Part shown: positions 25,901-34,478 of the stretch, piece by piece
How positions within the stretch are numbered: the stretch's first letter is position 1
How the letters are laid out: each line of letters begins with the position of its first letter
NCBI GenBank assembly: GCA_016795325.1
Contig: JAEUHY010000013.1
Span: 1 to 64,000, forward strand
Source: Planctomycetota bacterium
GTDB taxonomy: Bacteria; Planctomycetota; UBA1135; GCA-002686595
Reading direction: 5' to 3'
DNA: 64,000 nt
Notes under the pieces: model-generated
Told to the model about the DNA's origin: nothing
The model's database searches: none
Seen by the model: the letters and a program-made list of their open reading frames with translations, nothing else
Made by a program: the position numbers and the translations under genes

Positions 25901-26965
25901 TCAGGTCCCGATCAACACACGGCTGTAGCGACCGGTCACACGACGCGCAGCCAGCGTGAGCCCTACCGCGAGCGGAACGTAGAGGAGGCTCAAGAGAACG
26001 TAGTTCAGCGGCGTCGCAGCAGGCGTTCCCACCCGTTTGAACAACAGGGGCGCAACAAAGATGTTGATGAAGATGTGGAGGAAGAAGAGGCCGAAGCTGA
26101 GGTCCGCCAAGGTGGAAAGCGCGCCCCAGATCCGAGGACGGTTCGCCCGCAAGAGGGGCTCGTTGCGCGCCAGGAACTCGAGCAAGACGAGCGACAGAGC
26201 AACCTTCTGCAGGAAGTTGAAGTCGATCCAGCCGTTTGCGGGGGAGAAGGCGCTCGACTGCACGCTCCCACCCTGTCCAAGCGCGATCTCCACCGCGACC
26301 ATGCACGCCATGAAAACGAACAGGTGGCTTCGATAGCGCGCGACGACGCGCAGGCCCGCCTCTCGGTAGCGAGACATCAGCATCCCCAGCACGAAGACGG
26401 GCAGGAGGTGCGCCGCGTCCTGCAGCGGGTTGGCGTGCAGCTCGGAGCGGTGCAGCAACGCCGCCAAGGGGATCGCAAGCAACAAACCGAAGTACAGCCT
26501 GGGCCTCCGATCGATCGCCAGCAGGGCGGGCGCCGAGAGGAACACCATGCAGATCATCGGAATGAACCAGTAGGGCACGAACGAGTGGCGCGCGTTGAGC
26601 AGCGAACCAGCGCCCACCAGCACGACCTCACCCAGGCCCATGGTGTCCCGCCCTGCGTACAAGCCGGAACGGAACACGAAGGCGTGGGCCAGGATCGGCA
26701 GCGCCACCACGACGTAGGGCGCCACCACGTTCCGCAGTTTCGTTCGAAGGAACAGCCCGTACTCGAACTTCGGCGCGAGGTGCTGGAACAGATACCCGGC
26801 GATGAAGATGAACGGAACCGTGCCGCCTTCGACCAGGGTCGACAGCAGGCGAAGCGACCACGGTGACTCGCGCAGCTGCGGCCAGGGCATGAGCAGGCGC
26901 GCGTGGCCGAGAAGGACAATGAGAATCGCCACGCCACGAAACGCGTGGATGTAGCCCAGGAACAT
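25901..26965 (-). CDS. Acyltransferase family 3 membrane protein
   Basis: 354 residues from the ATG at 26965, where the family pattern begins (MFLGYIHAFRGVAILIVLLGH). The catalytic-type His sits in the first membrane helix region. About ten membrane helices follow. The RG and H motifs, FIFIAGYLF and LADLSFGLFFLHIF are typical of acyltransferase-3 (OatA/NodX-like) proteins that O-acylate surface glycans or lipids. The acceptor is unknown. Its somewhat lower GC and larger flanking spacers suggest possible acquisition with a surface-polysaccharide locus (inference). Confidence 0.85.
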   Translation of the reverse strand: MFLGYIHAFRGVAILIVLLGHARLLMPWPQLRESPWSLRLLSTLVEGGTVPFIFIAGYLFQHLAPKFEYGLFLRTKLRNVVAPYVVVALPILAHAFVFRSGLYAGRDTMGLGEVVLVGAGSLLNARHSFVPYWFIPMICMVFLSAPALLAIDRRPRLYFGLLLAIPLAALLHRSELHANPLQDAAHLLPVFVLGMLMSRYREAGLRVVARYRSHLFVFMACMVAVEIALGQGGSVQSSAFSPANGWIDFNFLQKVALSLVLLEFLARNEPLLRANRPRIWGALSTLADLSFGLFFLHIFINIFVAPLLFKRVGTPAATPLNYVLLSLLYVPLAVGLTLAARRVTGRYSRVLIGT

Positions 26966-27582
26966 CACGCGCGAGTTTACCCGGGATCCACGGAGCTGCT
27001 GCCTGTCGCAGCGCCACACACACGATCCTCTGGCGACGCTCGAACGCGCGCTTCGCGTCCGGCGCAGCGGCGTTGCTGTCGAGACCGTCGAACCTCACGC
27101 GACACCGGCGCTCCCGGCCGAAGCTCTCGGACTCCACCGTGCTCGGCGTCGCGCCAGGAAACGAACCTCGAGCGTGTCGGCCGCGTCGCCCTCGTAAAGC
27201 GAGTCAATTCGCCGTGTGAAGCCGACACAAACTCCGAGCGACGGGTTCCGCCTCCCGCAGCGACCTCGACCGTCGAGTGGCGCACGGTTGGACAGGGCAG
27301 CAAGTCGTCGACCGCGCACGCGGCGTCGTCCGGCGCTCGACCGCGACGCGCGCACGATGAACTTCACGTCCGGGCGTCGAACACCGCACGGAGCGGCGAC
27401 AAAAACGAACACGCGGCTTCGCGGCGCCGCTGCCACTCGATGGGCCCGCAGCGTTTGGCGCGAGCACGCCGAGTTGCGATTGCTGGCGAGCGCCGACCGT
27501 GGGCTCGATGGCGATCGAATGGCGGGCAGGTCACGCGCCGCGTCCGCGCGGCACGCACGTGGAACGCGCAGCGGCCTCGCTC
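26966..27582. other. Large intergenic region, no gene seen
   Basis: About 620 bases upstream of the acyltransferase gene and downstream of the DCC1 gene. Short open frames are arginine-rich and match nothing. Some blocks are moderately AT-richer than the genes. No clear hairpin, repeat or tRNA-like structure was found. Confidence 0.5.
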
Positions 27583-28005
27583 TCAGTCGAGGAATCGCGA
27601 GCGCAACTCCGCGCTCGGAACCATGCAGGACTCGCGCACGCCGAACCAGCGGTAGCGATTGCGCGAGATCCAGCGGTACACGGCGTCGCGCAGCGGGCGC
27701 GGGACGAGGATGAAGCCCCAGGCGAGCGACCACGGCAGCCCGAGGCGCTTGAGCAGCCGCAGAGCCGCCGTCGAGCGCACGTGCGCGACACCGGCGTCGA
27801 TGAACACGAACGTGTCCAGGTCGACGGTGCTGAGGCCGTGCTCGCGCAAGAGCCGCTGACCTGCGTTCGACTGCAGCGCCGCGAAACGCAAGCGCGCGGG
27901 AGGCGGATCGCGCCGGATCACGAACTGCACCAGGCCGTTGCACAGGTTGCAGACGCCGTCGAACAGGACGATCGGGCGCTCGTCGGCGGGTGTAGAGCTA
28001 CTCAC
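27583..28005 (-). CDS. DCC1-like thiol-disulfide oxidoreductase family protein (DUF393)
   Basis: 140 residues from a GTG start, the usual length for the family. The signature is IVLFDGVCNLCNG with Cys19 and Cys22, followed by FAALQSNAGQRLL and ALRLLKRLGLPWSL. Such small thioredoxin-like proteins are thought to reduce or oxidise disulfides, but substrates are poorly known. Its start overlaps the end of the DUF4166 gene by 8 bases, making it the last gene of a three-gene operon with the SRPBCC-DoxX gene at 29592. Confidence 0.88.
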   Translation of the reverse strand: MSSSTPADERPIVLFDGVCNLCNGLVQFVIRRDPPPARLRFAALQSNAGQRLLREHGLSTVDLDTFVFIDAGVAHVRSTAALRLLKRLGLPWSLAWGFILVPRPLRDAVYRWISRNRYRWFGVRESCMVPSAELRSRFLD

Positions 28006-28675
28006 GGCGTTCCTCGCGCAGGGGTTTGACGTGGCTGGGCACGCGCTCGGTTGGACAGTCGAGCCACTCGACCTCGAACGAGCCGCGATAACCGAACAGC
28101 GGGCCCCAGTGGCGGTTGCGCACGTCGACTTCGATGCGGAAGCGACCGCTGGCGTCGTCGAACCACTCGTTGACCGCCGCCACGCCGGAGAACGCGAGCG
28201 GAAAGCGGAAGCCGACCCAACCTTCGTAGAAACGCTGCTCGCTCGAGCGCAGCGCCAGTCCCCCGTTCGGGGCGACGGAGAGCTCGATGTCCACGGCGAG
28301 GTGCTGGTGCGTGCCCAAGTAGTCGACGATGCGACCGCGCTCCTCGCTGAAGATCATCGTGGCGTCGAAGCGGCGGCGACGTGGCATGTGGAAGGTGCGC
28401 ACCCACGTCACTGTCTCGCGGCCGAACGAGTCGCGGTAGGCGTAGTTCTCGATCTCGAACGGGATGTTCCGACCGCGCTCGGGGAACATGATGCTGCGCC
28501 ACGCGCCGACGTGCAGGAACGGGCGCGTGAACCACGGGCCGAGCCACAGCTCGTCCATCACTCCGCGTCCGACGCTCGCCACGCCGTCGGCGCTCGAGAA
28601 GCCGAAGCGGCGACGGATCTGCGGGTGCAGCCGCTCGAATTGGGCCCCGAGCGCTCGCTGGTAGATCGAGGTCAT
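27998..28675 (-). CDS. DUF4166 domain protein
   Basis: 225 residues from the ATG at 28675, which overlaps the upstream stop as ATGA. Characteristic stretches are QRALGAQFERLHPQIRRRF, GRNIPFEIENYAYRDSFGRE, VTWVRTFHMPRRRRFDATM, IVDYLGTHQHLAVDIELSV and RFPLAFSGVAAVNEWFDD. DUF4166 proteins often neighbour DoxX-like and SDR proteins; their biochemical role is unknown. The context with a DoxX membrane protein and a DCC1 oxidoreductase suggests a membrane redox or lipid-related unit (inference). Confidence 0.88.
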   Translation of the reverse strand: MTSIYQRALGAQFERLHPQIRRRFGFSSADGVASVGRGVMDELWLGPWFTRPFLHVGAWRSIMFPERGRNIPFEIENYAYRDSFGRETVTWVRTFHMPRRRRFDATMIFSEERGRIVDYLGTHQHLAVDIELSVAPNGGLALRSSEQRFYEGWVGFRFPLAFSGVAAVNEWFDDASGRFRIEVDVRNRHWGPLFGYRGSFEVEWLDCPTERVPSHVKPLREERRE

Positions 28676-29592
28676 TCGCGTTCCTCGCTCGGTGAGCGGC
28701 GGCAGTTCGCCGCGCTCGGAAGCTGCGCGCTGTTCCACAGTGCGCAGGCGGCGAGCGCGACCATCGCGGCATTGAGAGTGGCGGGATTGAACTGGCGCGC
28801 GAAGAGCCGGGGATCGCTCGCTGCAGCTGAAGCGCCGAGCACCACGAGCGCGACGATCTGCAACACGAGCGCAGCGCGCCAACGCCACGCGGCGAGCGTC
28901 ACGAGTCCCACGCCCACTTCACCGAGGCCCACCGCGGTGAGTGCGAGGTTCTCGGCGCCCGGGAACCAGCCCAGCCGGCGGAGCGTTTCGAGTTCGCCCG
29001 AGAACTCGGGGTAGAGCAGCTTGGGGACGACGCCCTGGTAGATCCAGATGAACGCCAGCGTGAGCCGCGCCGCGGCGTGTGTGAGCGTGCGCTGCATCGA
29101 GAGCTCGGGCGCTACTCCGTGTTCGATCCACAGCCGCAACCGATCGAAACTCCACGCGGTCGCCCAACCCATGAGCGGCCGGAAGGCGAAGCGGTCGACG
29201 AACCTGCCCAGCGCGCCGAAGCGCACCTGGTAGTCGTAGCGCGTCAGGAAGCGCACACCGCTCTCCACGGGCTCGTACTTCCAGTAGCCCGAGCCCGCGC
29301 GGATCAGCGACTTGGGGTCGTCCGACCAAAAGCGCAGCGCCGACGCGCGGGCGCCGCCCGGCGACGAACTCGCCACGGTCTCGCCCTCACCCGCGATCCG
29401 CAGCCCGGCGCCGATGCGCGTGACGTAGAGAAAACGCTGCGGACGAGTTTCGTCGTCGCGCGGGCAGTAGGTGATCTCGCTGAAGCGCGCGTCCCAACGT
29501 TGGTGAAGCTCCGGCGTCTGCGTGAGTCTCCACACCTCGTCGAGCGAGCCGCGCACCAGGCATTCGACGTAAATCGCTCGCGCGCTTCCCAC
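28672..29592 (-). CDS. SRPBCC (START-like) domain fused to a DoxX-like membrane domain
   Basis: 306 residues from a GTG start at 29592. Residues about 8-175 form an SRPBCC lipid/hydrophobe-binding fold (YVECLVRGSLDEVWRLTQTP, QRWDARFSEITYCP, TRYDYQVRFGALGRFVDRF). Residues about 185-290 form a DoxX-like four-helix membrane domain (FIWIYQGVVPKLLYPEFSGE, LEVGVG-type helices, ALVLQIVALVVLGASAA). It is the first gene of the operon leading to DUF4166 and DCC1. The start is uncertain because an ATG in another frame lies just upstream, and no strong ribosome site is visible. Confidence 0.82.
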   Translation of the reverse strand: MGSARAIYVECLVRGSLDEVWRLTQTPELHQRWDARFSEITYCPRDDETRPQRFLYVTRIGAGLRIAGEGETVASSSPGGARASALRFWSDDPKSLIRAGSGYWKYEPVESGVRFLTRYDYQVRFGALGRFVDRFAFRPLMGWATAWSFDRLRLWIEHGVAPELSMQRTLTHAAARLTLAFIWIYQGVVPKLLYPEFSGELETLRRLGWFPGAENLALTAVGLGEVGVGLVTLAAWRWRAALVLQIVALVVLGASAAASDPRLFARQFNPATLNAAMVALAACALWNSAQLPSAANCRRSPSEERE

Positions 29593-30418
29593 GGGGCAGC
29601 AGCATAGTGCTCGCGCCGGCTCGAGCGCCGCGCACGGGCCGCGTTCGGCAGAGCGCGATCCTTCGCGAGCGGGAAGTGCTCCGGGACCAAGCCGTTCCGA
29701 CGACACCGAAGAAACCGTGCCTTGCCGACGGGCGCGAACCTCGCGACCCGCTCTTCGCTGACCTTCAGCGGGCGCGTGACGTGACAGCTCGCGCCGGGCG
29801 CGTCGAAGTGAAGCGTCGACGGCCTCGAACGCTTCGCGGATCACGCCTACCGATGGAGGTCGTCGCCGGGCGTCGTTCGTCAAGCGGTTCCCGATCTCAA
29901 CGGAGAAGACCGGCGACGCCACAAGAACTGCAAGACACGCAGGCAGCTGCGACGGCTGTACTCCGGCAGCGGCCAAGAAATCAGGTTCTACTCCAATCCG
30001 TGCGAGCGCATTCTGCTTCTCGGCGACCCCCAAAGTCATGGGCAGTCGTCGGCTTGCGACCAATGGGATTGGGCGGGACGATGCCGAGTAGCCGAAGCCG
30101 CGGGGTACATATCGCGCGATGACCCCAACTGCCAACCAGAACACCCCCGCGACGGCTCGCCGCCTCGCCACAGAACCAGCTCCACGCCGCGATGCCCGGA
30201 GCAGCCTCACAGCTACTGATTGTCCACGGGACAGTGCCCACGGCTTTTGTAGGTATGCCGTCCCACCGAGTGCGCGGACCGACTGTGCGAGAGCGTGTCC
30301 CTAGCCGTCGCATCGAAACACAAGCACCATAGGCCACTCGAGTTCGCGGCCGCTCGCCGCACGCGGACTCGGAGCGCGAAGGCCCTACTCGACGCCAAGT
30401 GAACGACTCGGAAACATG
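29593..30418. other. Large intergenic region with AT-richer part, no gene seen
   Basis: About 830 bases. The part from about 30100 to 30418 is visibly less GC-rich than the rest of the window, like the lipoprotein gene that follows. Candidate frames (29607-30122 + and 29981-30337 -) lack family similarity and coding-like composition. It could hold the edge of acquired DNA. Confidence 0.5.
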
Positions 30419-30835
30419 TTACTTGCTGCCCTCCCGCCTAAACGTGTAAGCATCGCCCACGTCAATGTGTGTCAAATATCCAACGAGCGTCCAGTCCGAA
30501 GTCGCCTGCAGAGTGAGCAACGTAAACTTCGACCTTTCCTTGCCATCATCACGAGAAAGAACAATCAGATCTAAAGTAGGGGCAATACTCTCGGAAAGGC
30601 GGGTGAGCTCCCACACTCCCTCGCACGAAACTTTCTTTCGTGAGTACGTTTGGTGCGAAATGATGCACTCCGGGATTCCCTCAGCCACAAACCTATTGTT
30701 GTCGGTGAGTTGTATTCTGCCGCCGTCCGACGCCAGCCATGTCCCAACGAGTTCCCCAGGCTTCGGCGTCTCGGTACGAGAATCGCAGCCAGACAGCAGA
30801 CAACACGCCAAAGCTATTGCAGAAAAGAGCTTCAC
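30419..30835 (-). CDS. Low-GC lipoprotein, lipocalin-like, unknown function
   Basis: 138 residues from a GTG start at 30835 that yields a textbook lipoprotein signal (VKLFSAIALACCLLSGC, Cys about 17). The mature part (GELVGTWLASDGGRIQLTDNNRF, CEGVWELTR, AYTFRREGSK) has the look of a small lipocalin-like or META-type beta-barrel, but no family is certain. Codon use is clearly less GC-biased than neighbours, with many A/T-ending codons and a TAA stop. This suggests recent horizontal acquisition. Confidence 0.7.
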   Translation of the reverse strand: MKLFSAIALACCLLSGCDSRTETPKPGELVGTWLASDGGRIQLTDNNRFVAEGIPECIISHQTYSRKKVSCEGVWELTRLSESIAPTLDLIVLSRDDGKERSKFTLLTLQATSDWTLVGYLTHIDVGDAYTFRREGSK

Positions 30836-30975
30836 TGATTTCGCCCTCCGAAGGTAATCCGCTCGGTCCAAGTCAGTGCGTGTCCGAATCCTGCCGGCGG
30901 CGAGCCCGTCGGATACCTCGCATCGAGCGGCTTGTTTACGCATCTGTCCCACTAATCGGTTTACCCGACACCAGG

Positions 30976-31049
30976 CGGATGACGTCCGCCGGAGGCGGTC
31001 GTCGTCGACCGCGAAGTGGAGGTTCGCTGCGTGGCGCCGATTCGTCAAG
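30976..31049. repeat. Interspersed intergenic repeat family A, copy 1
   Basis: A 74-base block that aligns without gaps to 50444-50517 at 62 of 74 positions by hand count. Shared blocks include GCGGATGAC, CGTCGTCGAC, GTGGAGGTT and CGATTCGTCAA. A more diverged third copy starts at 52644. Confidence 0.7.
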
Positions 31050-31339
31050 TGGCCTCCGAGGCTTGCGTTCGCCGTGGAACACTGGTTGGCGAGCGGTTCG
31101 AGGCTCGCTCGGGTCGTGGCTCGAGCGCATCGGATACGACCGAACGCGCCCGGCGCAGCGAGCTGCGGGCGCGACGCGGGCTCGACGGCGTGCGTGCGGC
31201 TCAAGCGACGTCGAGCCGTTCGCGGGAGCGCGCCGGCGCGGCGCGAGGTGGGTGGGTGGCGCGTGGCAGCGCCGGGGCCGGGCGGTGGGGATCTGTCAAC
31301 CCCGAGCGAGGGGCCGAGGACCCCTTGCGGAAATTCTGA

Positions 31340-31351
31340 CTACAGTTGTAG
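31340..31351. promoter_or_regulatory. BlaI/MecI-type operator
   Basis: CTACAGTTGTAG is a perfect palindrome containing the consensus TACAnnTGTA recognised by BlaI/MecI repressors. It lies 45 bases before the blaI-like start, so the repressor very probably autoregulates itself and the downstream peptidase gene. A weaker partner, GACAAACGTAGTC, begins about 21 bases further on. Confidence 0.8.
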
Positions 31352-31395
31352 CCTGCACGCGACGACAAACGTAGTCACCTTCTGCGAGAACACCC

Positions 31396-31794
31396 ATGGC
31401 CCGTCCGCTCCCGCCCGAACCCAGTCCGTCCGAATGGAAAGTCCTGCGCGTCGTGTGGGAGCTCGGCCGCTGCAATGCACGCGACGTGTCGGCGCGTTTG
31501 CTCGCCAGTGAGGGCTGGGCGCCGACGACGGTGAAGACGCTGCTCGCACGGCTCGTGGAGAAGGGGCACCTCGCCGCCAAACGGCGCGGTGCGCGCCTGG
31601 AGTACAGCGCCGCCAGTCCGAACTCGCCCCGGCGCGCGCTGCTCCAGGCTGCGGACGAGTTGTTGGGCCGCGCGCGCGAGGACTCGGTCGGTCCTCTGCT
31701 TGCGCACCTCGTCAAGCAGAGCGAACTCTCGAGCGCCGAACTCGCCGAGTTGCGCCAGCTCGTCGAAGCCGAAGAACGGCGGAGGGCCAAATGA
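31396..31794 (+). CDS. blaI: BlaI/MecI-family transcriptional repressor
   Basis: 132 residues, the usual length. The winged helix is SEWKVLRVVWELGRCNARDVSARL with APTTVKTLLARLVEKGHL and the wing AAKRRGARLEYSA. The C-terminal dimerisation helices (LLAHLVKQSELSSAELAEL) would carry the scissile region used in BlaR-type signalling. It probably binds the TACAGTTGTA operator at 31341. Its stop overlaps the start of the BlaR1-like gene (ATGA), the classical blaI-blaR1 arrangement. In Planctomycetota such pairs need not concern beta-lactams. Confidence 0.93.
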   Translation: MARPLPPEPSPSEWKVLRVVWELGRCNARDVSARLLASEGWAPTTVKTLLARLVEKGHLAAKRRGARLEYSAASPNSPRRALLQAADELLGRAREDSVGPLLAHLVKQSELSSAELAELRQLVEAEERRRAK

Positions 31795-34109
31795 ACGTGC
31801 TCGACGGAACCGCGCTGGACTGGGCCGCGATCGAGTGGGCCGCGCTCGACTGGGCCGCGGCGGCGTGGTTCACCTGGGCCTGGCGCGCGGGCTTGGTTTC
31901 GCTCGCGGTGCTCGCGCTGTGGCTCGTGTTGCGACCCGTGGCGGAGCGCCTCGCGAACGCTCACGTGCGCAGTTGGTGGTGGCTTGCGCCGCTCGTGCCG
32001 CTCGCCGTGCCGCCGCTCGCGTTCGCTTGGCCGGCCGCGTGGCCGACGTTGCGTGTGCCGCCCGCGCCTGCGGCGCTCGTCGCGCGTCCCGAGCCGATCG
32101 CGCCAGTCTCCAACGACTCGCGCGGGGCGAACGAGTCCGAAGCCACGCCGCCGATGCGCGCGGCCGTGGCGCGCGACGCTGCGAGCACTTCGAAAGTGAT
32201 TGCTGTGCCCACGGAAAACCCGAGCGCCGCGAGCGCCAACGCGGCGCGCCTCGCGCCGGCGACATGGTTCGCGCTCGTGTGGTGGTTCACATCCGCCGCG
32301 CTGTTCTTCCGCTTCTTGCTCGCGCAACGCGCCGTCCTGCGCCTCGTGCGCCGTGCGCGGCCTGTCAGCGACGCGACACTCGCCCAGCGCTTCGCCGCAC
32401 TCGCTCGTCGCGCGGGTGTCAGGCGCGTCCGGTTGCTCGTCGCCGATGGCGGCGGTTCACCCGCCACCCTCGGGGTCTTCGCGCCGCGCATCGTCGTGCC
32501 GCACGCGACACTCTCGCACCTGTCCGCCGCTGAGCTCGACTGGGTGTTGCTCCACGAACTCGCCCACGTGCGCCGGCGCGACGTGTTCGTCGAAGCGCTC
32601 GTGCAGCTGGTGCGCATCGTCTGGCCGTTGCATCCGAGCGCTTGGCTCGCAGCTCGCCACGTGCGCCGCGAGCGCGAACTCGCCTGCGACGAGGCCGCGC
32701 TCGCCCACATCGCTCGTGTTGGCCACGCCATTCGGCGGACGCCGCGCGACGCCGCGCCGCTCGCCCTTTCCGGCGTGCTCGCCGCACGAGCCCTGCTGTC
32801 CGTCGTCGAACAGTCGCAGCCGCGCGACCACCGTCCTGCGGCCGCGCTCCACCTTGTGCATCCCCGTTCCTTGGAGAGAGTCCGCATCATGAAGCTGCTG
32901 CATCCCGATCGCCCCGCCGTCGCCGGCTCGTCGTTCCTCGCTGCGTTCTTCGTCGTCGGTCTGTGCCTCTCGATCGGCGTCGCGAGCGCCGCGCAGGGCG
33001 GCCCGACTCGAACGGCGAACCCACAGGCGCGGCGCGCCATCGCAGTGCAAGACGTGTTGGGCGGTGCGCTCGACTACCTCGTCGCTGCACAGCGCGAAGA
33101 CGGCGCGTGGCCCGCGAACGCCGACGGCCGTGATCCGCGGCAGGACTTCAGCGGCGCGGGTGAACTCGACGACGTCGGTGTGACCGGCGTGGTGCTGCTC
33201 GCGCTTGCGGACGCACCTGACTCACTGGACGTTGCGAAGCGTCGCGAGGCGCTCCGTCGCGGTCTGGCGTACCTCGCCAAACAGCAGGGCAGGAGCGGCT
33301 CATTCGCGAGCATCGAGGCAAACAGCTACGCGATCCCGTCGCACGCGTACGCACTCACGGCGTTCCTGCGTCTCAACCAGCGCATCGATCCGAGCGCCGG
33401 CGCTGCGTGGCGCGTCGCGGCCCAGCGCGGCGTCGACTTCGCATTGGCGGCGCGCAATCCGTACATGGGCTGGCGCTACGGCGTGCAGCCCGACGGCGAC
33501 AACGACACCGTCGTGACGAGCTGGATGCTGCTCGCGCTCGCCGAAGCGCGCGACGCAGGCTTGTCGGTCGACCTCAACGCGGTCCGGGAGGCGCTCGACT
33601 ACGTGGTCTACATGACCGATCCGAGCACCGGTCGCACGGGCTACGTCGAGCGCGGCGTCGGCGGTTCGCGTCTCTACAAGAAAGCCGGGGCGTTCCCGAG
33701 CGCGCTCGTCGAGTTCGAGACGGCGACCGCGCTCGTCGCGCGACAAGCGTGGCCGGACATTACGGAGCAGTTCGCGAAGCGCGCTACCGCGGCGGGTGCG
33801 AGCGGTGAGAGCGTCTGGAGCGATCCGTTGGCGAGCGCCGTTCTCGTGGCGAACAAACCGCCGGTGTGGGACACGGACAAGGGCTCTGTGGATGTGTACG
33901 CGTGGGCCTTCGGCACACGCGCCGTTCAGCCGCTCGGCGGCGCGCTTGCGGAGCGTTGGAACGCAGCGCTCGCGGACGCGCTGCTCGCGGGCGTGGTTCG
34001 CGACGAGCAGGGGCGCGCTTCTTGGCGGCCGATCGACGCCTGGCACGTCGAGGGTCAGAGCGTGGCGATGACCGCGTGGTGTGTGCGCGCGCTCGAAGCG
34101 TTGCCGTGA
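31791..34109 (+). CDS. BlaR1-like M56 metallopeptidase fused to a terpene-cyclase/prenyltransferase-like toroid domain
   Basis: 772 residues. The N-terminal half has several membrane helices (SLAVLALWLVLRPV, WWWLAPLVPLAVPPLAF, WFALVWWFTSAALFF). The cytoplasmic M56 zinc peptidase has HELAH at 255-259 and a downstream glutamate ligand in RERELACDEAAL. After a membrane helix near 380-400 the sensor half (about 420-772) is not a penicillin-binding domain. It resembles an alpha/alpha toroid with repeated QREDGAWPAN, YLAKQQGRSGSF, YMGWRYGVQPDGDNDTVVTS and YVVYMTDPSTGRTGYV motifs typical of squalene-cyclase/prenyltransferase repeats. It probably senses a hydrophobic or isoprenoid-like ligand and cleaves BlaI (inference). 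Confidence 0.87.
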   Translation: MNVLDGTALDWAAIEWAALDWAAAAWFTWAWRAGLVSLAVLALWLVLRPVAERLANAHVRSWWWLAPLVPLAVPPLAFAWPAAWPTLRVPPAPAALVARPEPIAPVSNDSRGANESEATPPMRAAVARDAASTSKVIAVPTENPSAASANAARLAPATWFALVWWFTSAALFFRFLLAQRAVLRLVRRARPVSDATLAQRFAALARRAGVRRVRLLVADGGGSPATLGVFAPRIVVPHATLSHLSAAELDWVLLHELAHVRRRDVFVEALVQLVRIVWPLHPSAWLAARHVRRERELACDEAALAHIARVGHAIRRTPRDAAPLALSGVLAARALLSVVEQSQPRDHRPAAALHLVHPRSLERVRIMKLLHPDRPAVAGSSFLAAFFVVGLCLSIGVASAAQGGPTRTANPQARRAIAVQDVLGGALDYLVAAQREDGAWPANADGRDPRQDFSGAGELDDVGVTGVVLLALADAPDSLDVAKRREALRRGLAYLAKQQGRSGSFASIEANSYAIPSHAYALTAFLRLNQRIDPSAGAAWRVAAQRGVDFALAARNPYMGWRYGVQPDGDNDTVVTSWMLLALAEARDAGLSVDLNAVREALDYVVYMTDPSTGRTGYVERGVGGSRLYKKAGAFPSALVEFETATALVARQAWPDITEQFAKRATAAGASGESVWSDPLASAVLVANKPPVWDTDKGSVDVYAWAFGTRAVQPLGGALAERWNAALADALLAGVVRDEQGRASWRPIDAWHVEGQSVAMTAWCVRALEALP

Positions 34110-34478
34110 GGCGTCTTGCGCGATGACGTGACCCGGGCGGCGCTACGGGGACACGAAGTCCAAGCGGACGAAACGCGCCGGGGGCTCGTCGCGGGAGGTC
34201 GATCCATCGACGCGCGTGCTGAGTCCGCGCGTCGCGTCCGCGAGCGGCTTGGCGAGTCGTGCGGGCCGCGTTTCGGCCGCAGCCGGAGCGTCCGGGCGAG
34301 CACCGGGCAGGACCGTCTTCGCGAGTCGCTGCCCGTCTTCGTGGACGGGCCGAAGAAGTTGCGCGAGAGCGTGTCACGCAACGTCGCGCCGCCCGTACGC
34401 GCTTCCGTCCGCGCTCATCGCCGTCGATGTCGCGTCGCCCGTTCTCTCCAGCGCTCTTCCAGATCGCGGCCAAGCCCC
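34110..34478. other. Intergenic region, no gene seen
   Basis: About 370 bases after the BlaR1-like gene. A weak 7-bp hairpin (CGGGCAG with CTGCCCG, 34304-34335) could terminate transcription. Nothing else is recognisable. Confidence 0.4.

Larger units (their letters stand above)
30836..31395. other. Divergent intergenic region with repeat and BlaI operator
   Basis: 560 bases between the minus-strand lipoprotein and the plus-strand BlaI gene. It contains a degenerate repeat (30976-31049) and a BlaI-type operator at 31340-31351. Other open frames are arginine-rich and unlikely to be coding. Confidence 0.55.

Noticed and set aside
29607..30122. 171-codon plus-strand frame
   Set aside because: Arginine-rich, no family similarity and no ribosome site; treated as intergenic.
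31361..31376. Second BlaI operator
   Set aside because: GACAAACGTAGTC only partly matches the consensus and the half-site spacing is off by one base; mentioned but not called.
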